Shown: positions 44,273 to 54,800 of the stretch, piece by piece
Layout: every line of letters begins with the position of its first letter
Position numbering within the stretch: the first letter of the stretch is position 1
Origin: Gymnodinialimonas phycosphaerae
Lineage (GTDB): Bacteria; Pseudomonadota; Alphaproteobacteria; Rhodobacterales; Rhodobacteraceae
Length of the DNA: 64,000 nucleotides
Reading direction: 5' to 3'
NCBI RefSeq assembly: GCF_019195455.1
Contig: NZ_JAIMBW010000001.1
Coordinates: 2,356,001-2,420,000 of the forward strand
Made by a program: the position numbers and the translations under genes
The notes under the pieces: generated by a model
Told to the model about the DNA's origin: nothing
What the model saw: only the letters and a program-made list of their open reading frames with translations
The model's database searches: none

Positions 44273-45133
44273 ATGGCTAATCGAAACCGAATTCTTCTTG
44301 TCGGCAGCTCCGGTCGCGTCGGAAAATTGATACTTCCCCATTTGCGGGCTATCGTGCCAACTGGTGTCAACCTGATCGAGCAGCACCGCCATCCCACACG
44401 CGACACCGGCCTTTACTGGTCGCTGCAAGAGAGTGCACCAGACGGATTGTCCGACCTTGGCATTGACGCCATCATCTGCCTCGCTGGCGTGACACCCGGA
44501 CCCGGCGCAGACCTGTCGTTGAACACGCCGCTTGCGCTCTCGGTCCTGCGCGCGGCCCACGAGGCGGGCATCCCGCGCGTATTGCTTGCCTCCTCGTCGG
44601 CCGTTTATGGCGCGGGCGACGGGACGCCCCTGTCCGAAACCAGCCCCACCGCTCCGGTGAACCCCTACGGCGCGGCCAAGCTGGAGATGGAAGAGGCCTG
44701 CGCACCCTGGCGCGGCAAGGGGCTAGAGGTCTGTTGCCTGCGGATCGGCAATGTCGCAGGCGCGGACGCCTTGCTTTTGAACGTCGCGAAGTCGTCCGGG
44801 GATAAACCGCTTGTCATCGACTGCTTTGACGACGGACGGGGGCCCGTTAGGTCCTACATCGGCGTCGGCACCTTGGCGCAGGTCTTGTACGATCTGGCCA
44901 CGCAACCCGGCCCCTTGCCCGAGGTCCTGAACATCGCCGCCCCGGGCGTCGTCTATATGGAAGACCTTGCACATGCGGCGGGGCATCCGTTCGACTATCG
45001 CCCGGCGCCTGCCGGCGCACACCAGCGCATCACGCTGGACAGCAGTGCGTTGGCCGCCCTCCACACCATTGACGCCGATACATCTGACGCCGTGCAGATG
45101 GTCGCACAATGGAAAGAAGCGCTTTCTCGATGA
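44273..45133 (+). CDS. NAD-dependent epimerase/dehydratase family protein
   Basis: A 286-residue extended SDR. The NAD motif is ILLVGSSGRVGKLIL, a Gly-rich variant (GSSGRVG), and the catalytic pair is in NPYGAAKLEMEEA (Tyr-x3-Lys) preceded by LLASSSAVYGAGDGTP. The most likely role is epimerisation or reduction of a nucleotide sugar or of the undecaprenyl-linked sugar; paired with a sugar-phosphate transferase it resembles the WbpV/WbpL-type or FnlB-like modules. The stop overlaps the transferase start. Confidence 0.8.
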   Translation: MANRNRILLVGSSGRVGKLILPHLRAIVPTGVNLIEQHRHPTRDTGLYWSLQESAPDGLSDLGIDAIICLAGVTPGPGADLSLNTPLALSVLRAAHEAGIPRVLLASSSAVYGAGDGTPLSETSPTAPVNPYGAAKLEMEEACAPWRGKGLEVCCLRIGNVAGADALLLNVAKSSGDKPLVIDCFDDGRGPVRSYIGVGTLAQVLYDLATQPGPLPEVLNIAAPGVVYMEDLAHAAGHPFDYRPAPAGAHQRITLDSSALAALHTIDADTSDAVQMVAQWKEALSR

Positions 45134-45735
45134 CACCTGCAAAACGCCTTCTTGACCTTTTCTGCGCCATTGGACTGACCATCGTGCTGGCGCCTTTCAT
45201 CATCATCGTGGCGATCCTGATCCTTGTGTTGGACGGACGCCCGATCTTCTACATTTCCGAACGGATGAAGACCCAGACCGAGGGCTTTCAGCTGATCAAA
45301 TTCCGCACCATGAAGGTGGTGGCCGAGGACAGCGGCGTGTCGGGCGGCGACAAGTCCGACCGGATCACCCGCACCGGCGCGTTCCTGCGCGGCGCGCGGC
45401 TTGACGAGGTACCGCAGCTTTGGAACGTGCTGAAAGGTGACATCAGCTTCATCGGACCGCGCCCGCCGCTTCGCCAATACGTGGAACGTTTTCCGGAGAT
45501 CTATTCCAAGGTCCTGAAATCGCGGCCCGGCATCTCGGGCCTCGCGTCGATCTATTTCCACTCCCACGAGGAATACCTGCTCGCCAATGCTACCAGCCGC
45601 GAGAAAACGGACGAGATCTATTCACGGGCCTGCATCCCGCGCAAGGCACGGCTGGACCTGATCTACCAAAGGCGGCGGAACGTGTGCATGGACGTGTCCC
45701 TGATGCTGAAAAGCGTTATCAAGCGGCTGCGCTAA
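45130..45735 (+). CDS. initiating sugar-phosphate transferase (PglC/WbaP-type monotopic phosphoglycosyltransferase)
   Basis: A 201-residue membrane enzyme that places the first sugar 1-phosphate on undecaprenyl phosphate. One N-terminal hydrophobic re-entrant helix (LLDLFCAIGLTIVLAPFIIIV) is followed by the catalytic region with FQLIKFRTMKV, RLDEVPQLWNVLKGDISFIG and PRPPLRQYVE. The Asp-Glu dyad of the family is in LDEVPQL. Size matches PglC and EpsL. Its ATG overlaps the epimerase stop (ATGA). It is the last gene of the polysaccharide locus. Confidence 0.9.
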   Translation: MTPAKRLLDLFCAIGLTIVLAPFIIIVAILILVLDGRPIFYISERMKTQTEGFQLIKFRTMKVVAEDSGVSGGDKSDRITRTGAFLRGARLDEVPQLWNVLKGDISFIGPRPPLRQYVERFPEIYSKVLKSRPGISGLASIYFHSHEEYLLANATSREKTDEIYSRACIPRKARLDLIYQRRRNVCMDVSLMLKSVIKRLR

Positions 45736-45743
45736 ATCAGCGA

Positions 45744-46538
45744 TCAGCTTTCCGCATCGACAGCAACCAAGAGGGACAGTTCTTGCGAGGCCTCGCGCAA
45801 GGCGTCGAGGTAGGTAATCGCCCGCGCCACGTCGAAGCGCTGTGTGGGCGCGTGGAATGACAGCGTGGCCATGAGGCGGTCGTTGGATTCCAATATGGGC
45901 ACGGCAAGGGCGATCATATCAGGCATGAACTCTTCCCGGTCCAGCGCATAGCCGTTGCGGCTGATCTCTTCCAGCTCGGTCATAAGCGCGGCACGGTCGG
46001 TGATCGTGTTTTCGGTGTGCCCCGTCAGCGAAGCCGCGTTGAGATAGCGTTGCAAATGGTTGGGCGCCAGTGTGCTGAGGTACATCTTCCCCGAGGCCGT
46101 GGCATGGAACGGCACCCGTGTGCCCTGCGGCAGTTGGATGCGCAGGGGCCATTCGGTTTCCACCCGCTCCAGGTACAACATGCAATCGCGGTCCGGCAGA
46201 GCGATGTTGCAGGTCTCGCCGATCTCTCGGCTCAGGCGCCGCAGGATCGCCTGGCGCGCAGTTCGGATGCGCAGGGACGACAAGGTGGAAGCCGCAAGAA
46301 CCCGCATCCGGGGGCCGGGCGAATACGTGCGCCCATCCATGTCCCGCTGCAAGAACCCCTCTTCCTCCAGCGTCGCGAACAGACGGTGAATGGTGGGTTT
46401 GGGCAACTCCAATGCGGCGTTGACCTCGGTCGGGGTCACAGGAACGCCCGCGCGCGCGACTTCCTCCAGCACCATCAGGAGCCGGAGGTTGGTCGGTATC
46501 GTGTCGCGAGGACGGTCTCCGTCCATCGGGGCCTCCAT
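45744..46538 (-). CDS. IclR family transcriptional regulator
   Basis: A 264-residue DNA-binding protein: winged-helix domain in the first 80 residues (LLMVLEEVARAGVPVTPTEV, LPKPTIHRLFATLEEEGFL) and the IclR effector domain after it (ASTLSSLRIRTARQAILRRL, GYALDREEFMPDMIALAVPI). The ATG at 46538 overlaps the stop of dctM (TAATG), so it is translated from the TRAP operon transcript; an ATG at 46526 is the alternative. It likely controls the TRAP transporter in response to its substrate or a breakdown product. Confidence 0.9.
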   Translation of the reverse strand: MEAPMDGDRPRDTIPTNLRLLMVLEEVARAGVPVTPTEVNAALELPKPTIHRLFATLEEEGFLQRDMDGRTYSPGPRMRVLAASTLSSLRIRTARQAILRRLSREIGETCNIALPDRDCMLYLERVETEWPLRIQLPQGTRVPFHATASGKMYLSTLAPNHLQRYLNAASLTGHTENTITDRAALMTELEEISRNGYALDREEFMPDMIALAVPILESNDRLMATLSFHAPTQRFDVARAITYLDALREASQELSLLVAVDAES

Positions 46539-47917
46539 TAAAGATCAGGCAACAAAGCCGTCGAGAGCGACGGCACCAGCGCCACGATGATCCAAATCGA
46601 GATCAACGCAATCAGGTAGGGCCACGTATAGCGTAACAACCTGAAATACGGCACCCCTGTCACACCGGATGCGACATAGAGGTTAAGACCGTAGGGCGGC
46701 GTGATGAACCCGATGGAGGCCCCCACCAGGAATATGACCGCAAATTGCACCGGCTCGACCCCGATATCATGGGCGATGGGGGCCAGGATCGGCGCCAGGA
46801 TGATCGTCACTGGCAGCGATTCCAGAACCATGCCCGAGATGAAGACGATGATCATCGCGGTGAACAACACGGCGTAGTAGCCACCCATCGAGGTCACGAA
46901 GGCCGTCAGAAACTCCTGCGCGCCCAGAACCGAGAGGATCTGTTGCATCACGACCGACACGGCGATCAGCGGCGCAAGGATGCCGGTGATCTGGGCCGAC
47001 CGCATGGTGATTGATGGCAACTCCAACGGGCCGAAGCCGTTCACGACCAACATTCCGCCCAAGCTGCGGTCATCCACCGGGCGTTCTTCCCGCGCGGCGA
47101 AGCCGGGGTGGGTGCGGTCGACGATCTTGGTGATGGCAAGGCAAAGAAAGCCCACGATCACACAGAAGCCCACCGTCACGCCCGCCGCTTCCGTGGGGGA
47201 GAATTTGCCCGTGTAGATGCCCCAAAGCACAAGGCCGATGGCGAAGAACCCAAGCCATGCGCCAACGCCGGTCTTGAACACCCGCACGATGGACAGGTTG
47301 GTCAGGATGCCCCACTTGTTGCGGAAGCAGACAATGAAGCAGGCAAACATCATCGCCAGAACCATCAGCGCACCGGGGATGATGCCCGCAATGAACAGGT
47401 CGCCAATCGGCAGGTTCATCAAGAAGCCGTAGACGATGAAGATGATCGACGGCGGGATGATGATGCCCACCGTGCCGCCCGCCGCCGCGGTGGCCGCGCT
47501 GAACCGTTCATCATAGCCGCCTTTCACCATTTCCGGGTGCAACATGGAGCCGATGGTGGCCGTGGTGGCCGAGTTGGAGCCGGAGATGGCCGCAAACAGA
47601 CCGCAGGCCCCAAGCGCTGCCATCGCCAGACCGCCCCGGATCCATCCAAGGCAGGCGTAGGCGTAGTCGGTCAATCTTCGGGCAATGCCGGAGCGGTTGA
47701 TAAGGTCGCCGGTCAGGATGAACAGCGGCATGGCCAGAAGGGCGAAGCCGTCGGTGAACACACGGCTGAGGGCCGCGGCGATATTGTCGATGGGCAAACC
47801 CAGGACGAAAGACATGCCGATGACCCAGTAGCCGATCACCAGAAAGACCGGAACGCCCAGCATGAACAGCCCCGTGACGCCCAGCGACAACAGGGTAATG
47901 ATTGTTCCGTCGGTCAT
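46538..47917 (-). CDS. dctM: TRAP transporter large permease subunit
   Basis: A 459-residue inner-membrane protein of about twelve helices, the large subunit of a tripartite ATP-independent periplasmic transporter; it moves solutes with a Na+ or H+ gradient. Characteristic stretches include LAMPLFILTGDLINRSGIAR, GSNSATTATIGSMLHPEM and IGFITPPYGLNLYVASGVTG. Its start overlaps the DctQ stop (ATGA) and its stop overlaps iclR. A larger than usual cytoplasmic segment near residues 225-300 includes HPGFAAREERPVDDRSLGG. Confidence 0.92.
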   Translation of the reverse strand: MTDGTIITLLSLGVTGLFMLGVPVFLVIGYWVIGMSFVLGLPIDNIAAALSRVFTDGFALLAMPLFILTGDLINRSGIARRLTDYAYACLGWIRGGLAMAALGACGLFAAISGSNSATTATIGSMLHPEMVKGGYDERFSAATAAAGGTVGIIIPPSIIFIVYGFLMNLPIGDLFIAGIIPGALMVLAMMFACFIVCFRNKWGILTNLSIVRVFKTGVGAWLGFFAIGLVLWGIYTGKFSPTEAAGVTVGFCVIVGFLCLAITKIVDRTHPGFAAREERPVDDRSLGGMLVVNGFGPLELPSITMRSAQITGILAPLIAVSVVMQQILSVLGAQEFLTAFVTSMGGYYAVLFTAMIIVFISGMVLESLPVTIILAPILAPIAHDIGVEPVQFAVIFLVGASIGFITPPYGLNLYVASGVTGVPYFRLLRYTWPYLIALISIWIIVALVPSLSTALLPDL

Positions 47918-48624
47918 GTGTCACCTCCGATCACAGCTTGTTCGATGATTTGCTCGCCGGTTCGGTATCTGCGGAAATCTTCGGCCCAGTTCTCCATGAC
48001 GCGGGCCACCAGGAAGACGAACGACAGCGGCACGGCAAGGATGAACCACCACTGCATCAGCCCATCCGTGGCGGGCACGATCTGGAAGTTAGAGGCCGCA
48101 TTGGCCACCACCTTGCTGCCGGTCACGACGACAACCCAGGAAAAACCGATCCACAAGATCGCATCCAACGTCAGAAGCGCCATTTGCGGCGTGCGCGGCA
48201 TGTTGGTGCGGAATTCGTTGAACGACAGGTGGGTGCGCAGCTTCACGTTGTAGCTGCAACCGACCCAGGTCATCACGAGGAACAGGAAGGGCGGCAAGGA
48301 CGTGGTCCAAGGCCAGGGCCGCAACCATTGCGGCGTGTTCGAGAAGTCCATGCCCAGCATGCCCGGCACGAACCGCTGGATCACCCCAAAGAAGATGATG
48401 CCGCCGATCGTCAGGTAGGAAATGACCATCACGTAGGATTCCAGATGGCGCTCGATGAAGGGGACGAAGCGGTAGATCAACATGATCAGATACCCACCCA
48501 GCAGCATCAGGATCAGGCCCAGCGCCCATGCGCCGGGGCCTGCCAAGGCCTCTCTGATCATCCAGCTGTCCCCATCCGCGAACGCTGCAATGATCTCACC
48601 CATATTGGCGAAGATCTCTCCCAT
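47914..48624 (-). CDS. dctQ: TRAP transporter small permease subunit
   Basis: A 236-residue protein with four membrane helices, longer than most DctQ (about 160-200). Helices include ALGLILMLLGGYLIMLIYRF, VMVISYLTIGGIIFFGVI and LPPFLFLVMTWVGCSYNVKL. It binds DctM and the substrate-binding protein. The ATG at 48624 (MGEIFANMGE) follows GGGAGGGG, a strong ribosome site; the longer frame upstream is not needed. The transporter belongs to the larger 'TAXI-like' or C4/amino-acid/sugar-acid types, which cannot be told apart here. Confidence 0.85.
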   Translation of the reverse strand: MGEIFANMGEIIAAFADGDSWMIREALAGPGAWALGLILMLLGGYLIMLIYRFVPFIERHLESYVMVISYLTIGGIIFFGVIQRFVPGMLGMDFSNTPQWLRPWPWTTSLPPFLFLVMTWVGCSYNVKLRTHLSFNEFRTNMPRTPQMALLTLDAILWIGFSWVVVVTGSKVVANAASNFQIVPATDGLMQWWFILAVPLSFVFLVARVMENWAEDFRRYRTGEQIIEQAVIGGDT

Positions 48625-48690
48625 CGGCCCCTCCCGGTCGTGTGAAAGTGTTTGTTCTTTTGGGCTTTTCACCCGTTTTGAGGTGTTTGC

Positions 48691-48722
48691 GGCGGCCCCC
48701 CCCAAACGCAAGGGAGGCCGCC
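48691..48722 (-). terminator. intercistronic hairpin between dctP and dctQ
   Basis: GGCGGCC (48691-48697) pairs with GGCCGCC (48716-48722), extended by a C/G run inside. It lies in the gap after the dctP stop. Such stem-loops protect the upstream mRNA or attenuate read-through, so that the binding protein exceeds the membrane subunits. On the minus strand a moderately T-rich stretch follows but no clean U-tract. Confidence 0.6.
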
Positions 48723-48759
48723 GACAAGTCTTTTCGCTAGTGCGGATCCGAGTTTCGGA

Positions 48760-49998
48760 TCAGCCGCGCCACCAACGACGGGGCTCGACATTCTCGGCCA
48801 GCGTATCCTCTGGGATCTGACGGGCAACGTCGAAGATCTCCTGATACGTGTCCGCACCGCCAGACCAGTTGTTGAGACGCTCACGCCACTCGGCCCAGGG
48901 CTCGGGGTTGTACTCGGGCGAGCACATTTCACGCGCAATCTGGATCTGGTCTTCGCCCAAACGGGCCACCCGCACATCGTTCTCGGCGAAGATCGTGCCG
49001 GGCATCGGCGGATCGGTGAAGCCCACGGTGTTGACCAGTGCCGCTTCGTTCGCCGCTTGTACGTGAACCTGCGTGAGATACGCGGATTCCATGATCGCGT
49101 CCTGCAACTCGCCGGACATGCTGTCGAACAGCGCCGCATTCATGCCGGTGTGCTCGGTGCCGCAGAAGAACTTCAGGTCGACGGACTGGCTGACCACCGG
49201 GCTCATGTTGGCGTAAGCCACGGCCGAGGCCCATGTCTCTGCCCCATCCACAAGACCTTGGCGCAAGCCGTCCAACGTCTCTTCCCACGCGATGGGCGTC
49301 GGGTTGAGGTTCATCAGGTTCATGGCGATGCGGCCAAGCTGCGTCCCCGTCACGCGGTTTCGCGTGCCGAACAGCTCTTCCAGTTGCGTCACCGTCTCAC
49401 GCTCTTGGAACGAGGAACCCATTTGCAGGCCGCGCAGTTCCGCGTGGCTGAACAGGAACTTCACGCCATGACGGGCTTCCAGCGGATCACGCAGAAGACG
49501 CTGGGACTCGGGGCTGTAAAGGAAGTGATACTGATCTGCCCGCGAACGGAACATGTAGGCGTAATCGAGCACATTGAGATACGGAGCAGAGCCCGCCGAG
49601 TTCTGGGTAGAAGCCGCATAGAAGTCGACCACACCCAACTGTGCCTTCTCAAGACAGTTCAACTGGCCACAAATCTGGTTGTCACCGATGAATTCGATAC
49701 GGATCGCGCCATCGGTGCGCTCTTCCAGATCGCGGGCGAACTCAAGCACGCCTGCGCGCTCGATCAGCAGGTTGCGCTGGTTGAAGCCAGCCGCCCCCAG
49801 CGTCAGCGTGTGCTGCGCCTCGGTGCCGTAGCGGCGGTCGTAGGTGGATTCGACGGCGCGTGCCAGCGATGGAAGCGTCACCGCGCCGGTCAATGTGGCT
49901 GCGCCCATCACGACGGATGAGACACCATAGGTGCCCGTCAGCTTCATCAGATCACGACGTGAAATCTGAGCCAGGGCTTTCGATGCGTTCATTTTCAT
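48760..49998 (-). CDS. dctP: TRAP transporter substrate-binding protein, DctP type
   Basis: A 412-residue periplasmic binding protein. The N-terminus ISRRDLMKLTGTYGVSSVVM is a Tat signal with twin Arg, unusual but known for some TRAP binding proteins, which suggests folding or cofactor capture before export. The mature region has IEFIGDNQICGQLNCLEKAQLG and RGLQMGSSFQERETV near the ligand pocket; Arg in the beta-strand near residue 190 is the usual carboxylate contact. The ligand is unknown. It heads the leftward operon dctP-dctQ-dctM-iclR. An ATG two codons in is equally possible as start. Confidence 0.88.
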   Translation of the reverse strand: MKMNASKALAQISRRDLMKLTGTYGVSSVVMGAATLTGAVTLPSLARAVESTYDRRYGTEAQHTLTLGAAGFNQRNLLIERAGVLEFARDLEERTDGAIRIEFIGDNQICGQLNCLEKAQLGVVDFYAASTQNSAGSAPYLNVLDYAYMFRSRADQYHFLYSPESQRLLRDPLEARHGVKFLFSHAELRGLQMGSSFQERETVTQLEELFGTRNRVTGTQLGRIAMNLMNLNPTPIAWEETLDGLRQGLVDGAETWASAVAYANMSPVVSQSVDLKFFCGTEHTGMNAALFDSMSGELQDAIMESAYLTQVHVQAANEAALVNTVGFTDPPMPGTIFAENDVRVARLGEDQIQIAREMCSPEYNPEPWAEWRERLNNWSGGADTYQEIFDVARQIPEDTLAENVEPRRWWRG

Positions 49999-50120
49999 TT
50001 TCGCTTACCTCCCAATAATGCGGAAAATTGATACTTGTGGTCTCAATCTTGGTCAACTTATGGTCGGGCTGGCAAGGGAAATCTTTTCATCGCCGGATTT
50101 GTGACCAAGGGCGCGCAACT
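49999..50120. promoter_or_regulatory. divergent promoter region between dctP and the GMC oxidoreductase
   Basis: A 122-base gap between two start codons pointing away from each other. It must hold promoters for both sides. Its AT-rich centre around 50027-50060 (with TTGATAC and a TTGGTCAAC stretch) is a candidate for the hexamers and for IclR binding, but no confident inverted repeat was found. Confidence 0.4.
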
Positions 50121-51737
50121 ATGACCGAAGTATCAGCAGATTACGTGATTGTCGGGGCTGGCTCGGCGGGCTGCGTTTTGGCAAATCGGCTATCCGCCGA
50201 TTCGAAAAACTCGGTCATCTTGCTGGAGGCTGGCGGGCGCGACTGGAACCCGTGGATCCATATCCCGGTAGGCTACTTCAAAACCATCCATAATCCATCG
50301 GTTGATTGGTGCTACAAGACCGAGCCTGATCCGGGCCTGAACGGCCGCTCGATCGAGTGGCCACGCGGCAAGGTCCTGGGGGGGTCCTCCTCCCTGAACG
50401 GACTGCTCTACGTGCGCGGCCAAGCGCAGGATTACGACCGCTGGCGGCAGATGGGGAACGCAGGATGGGGTTGGGACGACGTGCTGCCCCTGTTCAAGCG
50501 GGCCGAACATAACGAGAGGGGCGCCGATGAATATCACGGCGACCAAGGGCCCTTGTCGGTGTCGAACATGCGCATCCAGCGCCCGATCACCGACGCTTGG
50601 GTCGCCGCCGCGCAGGCGGCGGGCTACCCCTTCAATCCCGATTACAACGGGGCCACGCAAGAGGGTGTAGGCTACTTCCAACTGACGTCGCGCAACGGAC
50701 GGCGGTGCAGCACGGCGGTGGCCTATCTGAATCCGGCGCGCGCGCGCGCCAATCTGACGATCATCACCCACGCGCAGGTGGACCGCGTCATGCTGGAAGG
50801 CACCCGCGCGACAGGCGTTTCCTACACCGACCGCGCGGGCCAACAGATCAGTGTGAAAGCGGGGCGCGAGGTGATCCTTTGCGGCGGGGCGATCAACTCT
50901 CCACAACTGCTGATGACCTCGGGGATCGGAGAGGCTGCACAGTTGGCCGAGCATGGCATTGAGGTGGTCCAGGACCTGCACGGCGTGGGCAAGAACATGC
51001 AAGACCACCTGCAAGCGCGACTGGTTTACAAATGCAATGAACCGACCCTGAATGATGAGGTCTCCAGCCTCATCGGTCAGGCGCGTATCGGTTTGAAATA
51101 CCTGATGTTTCGGGCCGGGCCGATGACAATGGCCGCCAGCCTTGCGACCGGGTTCATGCGCACCCGCGATGATCTGGAAACGCCCGATATCCAGTTCCAC
51201 GTCCAACCCCTCTCGGCGGAGAACCCGGGCAAAGGGGCCGATAAGTTCAGCGCTTTCACCATGTCCGTCTGCCAGCTACGCCCCGAAAGCCGGGGCGAGA
51301 TCCGGTTGGCCAGTGCTGATCCGCGCGAATACCCCAAGATCATCCCCAATTACCTGTCGACCGAGACCGATTGCCGAACGGTCGTGGCAGGTGTCAACAT
51401 CGCGCGCACCATCGCGCGCCATGCGCCGTTGACGTCGAAAATCAGTGAAGAATTCCGCCCTAACCCAAGCCTCGACATCAACGATTATGAGGCAACGCTG
51501 GACTGGGCGCGCAGCAACACGGCTTCCATCTACCACCCCACCGGCACCTGCAAGATGGGCCAGGGCAGCGACGCCGTGGTGGACGCGCGGCTACGGGTCC
51601 ACGGGATCAGCGGGCTGAGGGTGGCCGATTGCTCCATCATGCCGGAAATCGTCTCGGGCAACACCAACGCGCCTGCGATCATGATCGGCGAAAAAGCCTC
51701 GGACCTGATCCTGGAAGACCACGCGCAAACCGCGTAA
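50121..51737 (+). CDS. GMC family FAD-dependent oxidoreductase
   Basis: A 538-residue flavoenzyme of the glucose-methanol-choline family, close in layout to choline dehydrogenase. The FAD site is [18 protein letters not shown] near the N-terminus; PROSITE-like motif 1 is [18 protein letters not shown] and motif 2 [20 protein letters not shown]. The active-site His lies in [11 protein letters not shown] with the Asn in [14 protein letters not shown]. It oxidises an alcohol or polyol. The ATG at 50121 (MTEVSADYV) suits homologues; the frame upstream is unsupported. It probably works on what the TRAP transporter brings in. Confidence 0.9.
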   Translation: MTEVSADYVIVGAGSAGCVLANRLSADSKNSVILLEAGGRDWNPWIHIPVGYFKTIHNPSVDWCYKTEPDPGLNGRSIEWPRGKVLGGSSSLNGLLYVRGQAQDYDRWRQMGNAGWGWDDVLPLFKRAEHNERGADEYHGDQGPLSVSNMRIQRPITDAWVAAAQAAGYPFNPDYNGATQEGVGYFQLTSRNGRRCSTAVAYLNPARARANLTIITHAQVDRVMLEGTRATGVSYTDRAGQQISVKAGREVILCGGAINSPQLLMTSGIGEAAQLAEHGIEVVQDLHGVGKNMQDHLQARLVYKCNEPTLNDEVSSLIGQARIGLKYLMFRAGPMTMAASLATGFMRTRDDLETPDIQFHVQPLSAENPGKGADKFSAFTMSVCQLRPESRGEIRLASADPREYPKIIPNYLSTETDCRTVVAGVNIARTIARHAPLTSKISEEFRPNPSLDINDYEATLDWARSNTASIYHPTGTCKMGQGSDAVVDARLRVHGISGLRVADCSIMPEIVSGNTNAPAIMIGEKASDLILEDHAQTA

Positions 51738-51877
51738 CCACTTGATCTGAATACCGAATGCGCCCTGCCCCATTCTTGCCACATTTAAAGCCCGTCTGCC
51801 CCAATTTCGTCACGCATTTTAGGTAAACCATCCAGAGAAATGGAAACCGACCGCAGAGCCGAGATGCGTGGGGCGAT

Positions 51878-54800
51878 ATGGCAACAATCAACGGCAACGG
51901 TTCAGACAATAGTCTGACCGGCACAGGCAGCGCCGATCAAATCACTGGCTTCGAAGGCAACGACACCATCACCGGTGGCGGTGGCGATGATGCTATTGAC
52001 GGTGGCAACCCGTCCCTGACCCCCACGGCGCTGGATCTGAACTGGACGTCGCAGGGCGGCAATGGCACCAATCTTGCGGGCGGGTTTACCCAGAACACCG
52101 GCGGGATCAACGTCGGTGTAAGCTTCACCGATGACGGCGCGGGCACCACGGCGCAGGTCTCGACCACCTCCACCTATGTCGCGGGCGGTGAGACATACAA
52201 CGCCAATTCCAACCTTGCCTTGGGCGGCGACGGCGGCGCGGATGCCTGGACCGTCGATGTCGATTTCTCCGCCGTTGGCGGCTCGGGCTATTCCGATGAG
52301 GTCCAGAACGTCACCTTCCGCCTGCAGGACATCGACGCGGGCGGCTGGCAGGATATCTTCACGATCAACGCCTATGACGCCGACGGCAACCTGATTCCGG
52401 TGATCCTGACACCAGCGGGCAACGACACGGTCAGTGGCAACACCGTCACGGCCGGTCCCGGCGGCACCGGCGCAAGCGACCCCCTGGGGTCCGTGCTGGT
52501 CGAAATTCCCGGCCCCGTCGCCTCTTTTGAGATCATTTATGCGAACGGCGGCACCGTTGGGCAATTGGCATGGATCACCGATGTCCAGTTCGAAGCGGTC
52601 CCGACCGATGACGATGAACTGTTCGGCGAGGCGGGCAACGATACGATCACCGGCGGTTTCGGAGACGATCTGCTAGACGGCGGCAACAACAACGACGTGC
52701 TTTCCGGCGACAGTGGCAATGACACGCTCCTGGGTGGGTCCGGAAACGATACGCTGGACGGCGGCACCGGGCAGGACAGTCTGGCAGGCGGCAGCGGGCG
52801 CGATAGCCTTTCAGGCGGCGACGGCAACGACACGCTGCAAGGCGATAGCGGGAACGACACGCTTTTGGGGGGCGACGGCGATGACAGCCTGGGTGGCGGC
52901 AGTGGGTTCGACATTCTCGACGGCGGGGCTGGTGCCGACACGCTGAACGGCGGCGATGGCAATGACACCATCACGGCGGGCAGCGGCGATGTGGTGATCG
53001 GCGGCGAGGGCGGCACGGACACTGCCGACGAGTTGATCGTCAACGACGTCGCCGAAGTGATCTTCGACACTCTGAACCCCGAGAACGGTACGGTTTTCTT
53101 CAACGACGGCTCGACGGCGACCTTTACGGGGATCGAGATGCTGACGGTCAACGGTGGCCCCGACGGCGTCGTCGACGGCACAATCGGCAACGACGTGATC
53201 GACGGCAATTACGTCGACACCAATCTGGAACAGGTCGACAATAACGACGGCACGGCCGGAACGACAGGCGATGAGGATGTCATCGAGGCGGGCTTTGGCG
53301 ATGACACCGTCTATGGCGGCGAGGCGGATGACAGCATAACGGGTGGCCCCAGCGGCCCCCTGAACGCCGCGACCGAAAATTTCAGCTGGATCGCCGAGGG
53401 CAACGGCACCGACATTTCGGGCGGCATCACGCAGGATACGGGCGTTGCCAACATCACCGTCAACATCACCAACGACGGCGCGCTGAACGATTCCTCCATC
53501 ACCAATACGACCCAATACGTGGACGGTGCGGACCCGTTCTCGGCCAATTCGGGTCTTGCGCTTGGCGGCAGCGGCGGCGCGGATGTGGCGACGCTGGATT
53601 TCGTCTCGGACGTTGAACTGACCAACGTTTCCTTCCGCATCAGTGATGTGGATGCCGGAGGATGGGAAGATATCCTGACGGTCAACGCCTACGACGCGAA
53701 CGGCAATCTAGTGACGGTCACGCTGACCCCGGAGTCCTTGGCCGATGTGGTCTCTGACCAGACCGTGACAGGCGCGGGCAACGACGACCCTGATGAGGTC
53801 GGCGGCTCGGTCCTGGTGGAAATCGCCGGGCCCATCACCCGGATTGAGGTCATCTACGAGAATGGCGGCACGACGGGCCAGGTTATCTATCTGACCGATG
53901 TCCACTACACCGCGTCGGAAACCGACGACGACGTTCTGCACGGCGATCAGGGTGGCGACACCATCGATGGTGGCGCGGGCGATGACGTGATCTTCGGCGA
54001 CCAACTGGCCGTCGACCCGCTGGACATCGCGTCCGGCACAGGCGGCACGGCGACCTCCGTCACCTTCCAGAACGACGCGCCCTACGCGGTCGAGTTGGCG
54101 CAGGTGGCCACCGATGGGTCGCTGACCTCGGTCATCACCATTCCGGCAGGCAACGATTTCACAGCCTCTTCCACGACCCAGACCAACTGGGTCCTTCTCG
54201 ACCCGGCCACGGGCGATATCCTTCAGGTCTATGGGGCACCCGCCGACGCCAGCACCCTGATCTTCGACAGCACCGGCGCCGACAGCCTGTTCGGCGGCTT
54301 GGGCGACGACACGATTTCAGGCGATTTCGGCGCTGACACGATCGACGGCGGCGCGGGCGACGACAGCCTTCTGGGCGGCGCGGAAGAGGACCTGTTCCAG
54401 TTCACCGACGGTTTCGGCACCGACACCGTGGACGGTGGTGAGGACGGAAGCGATCTCGATACGCTCGACTTCAGCCAGATGACCACGGGCATCGACGTGC
54501 TGTTCGATGGCGACGAACAGGGCGACGTCTCGGACACCGGATCGGGCGACAGCGTCGAATTCACCAACATCGAGGAGGTCCGCGGCACGGGCCAGGACGA
54601 CACCCTTGATGCCGGTGCCTCTAACGCGGATCAGACGCTGGTCGGCAACGACGGGGCCGACAGCATCGTTGGCGGATCGGGCGACGATACGCTGTTCGGC
54701 GACGGCGGTACCACCGCGCCTACAAATGGCGCGCTGGTCTATGCCGACGACTTCGACGGCGGCAACGATGGCGGCTGGGGCGCCATGCCCACTGACAACA

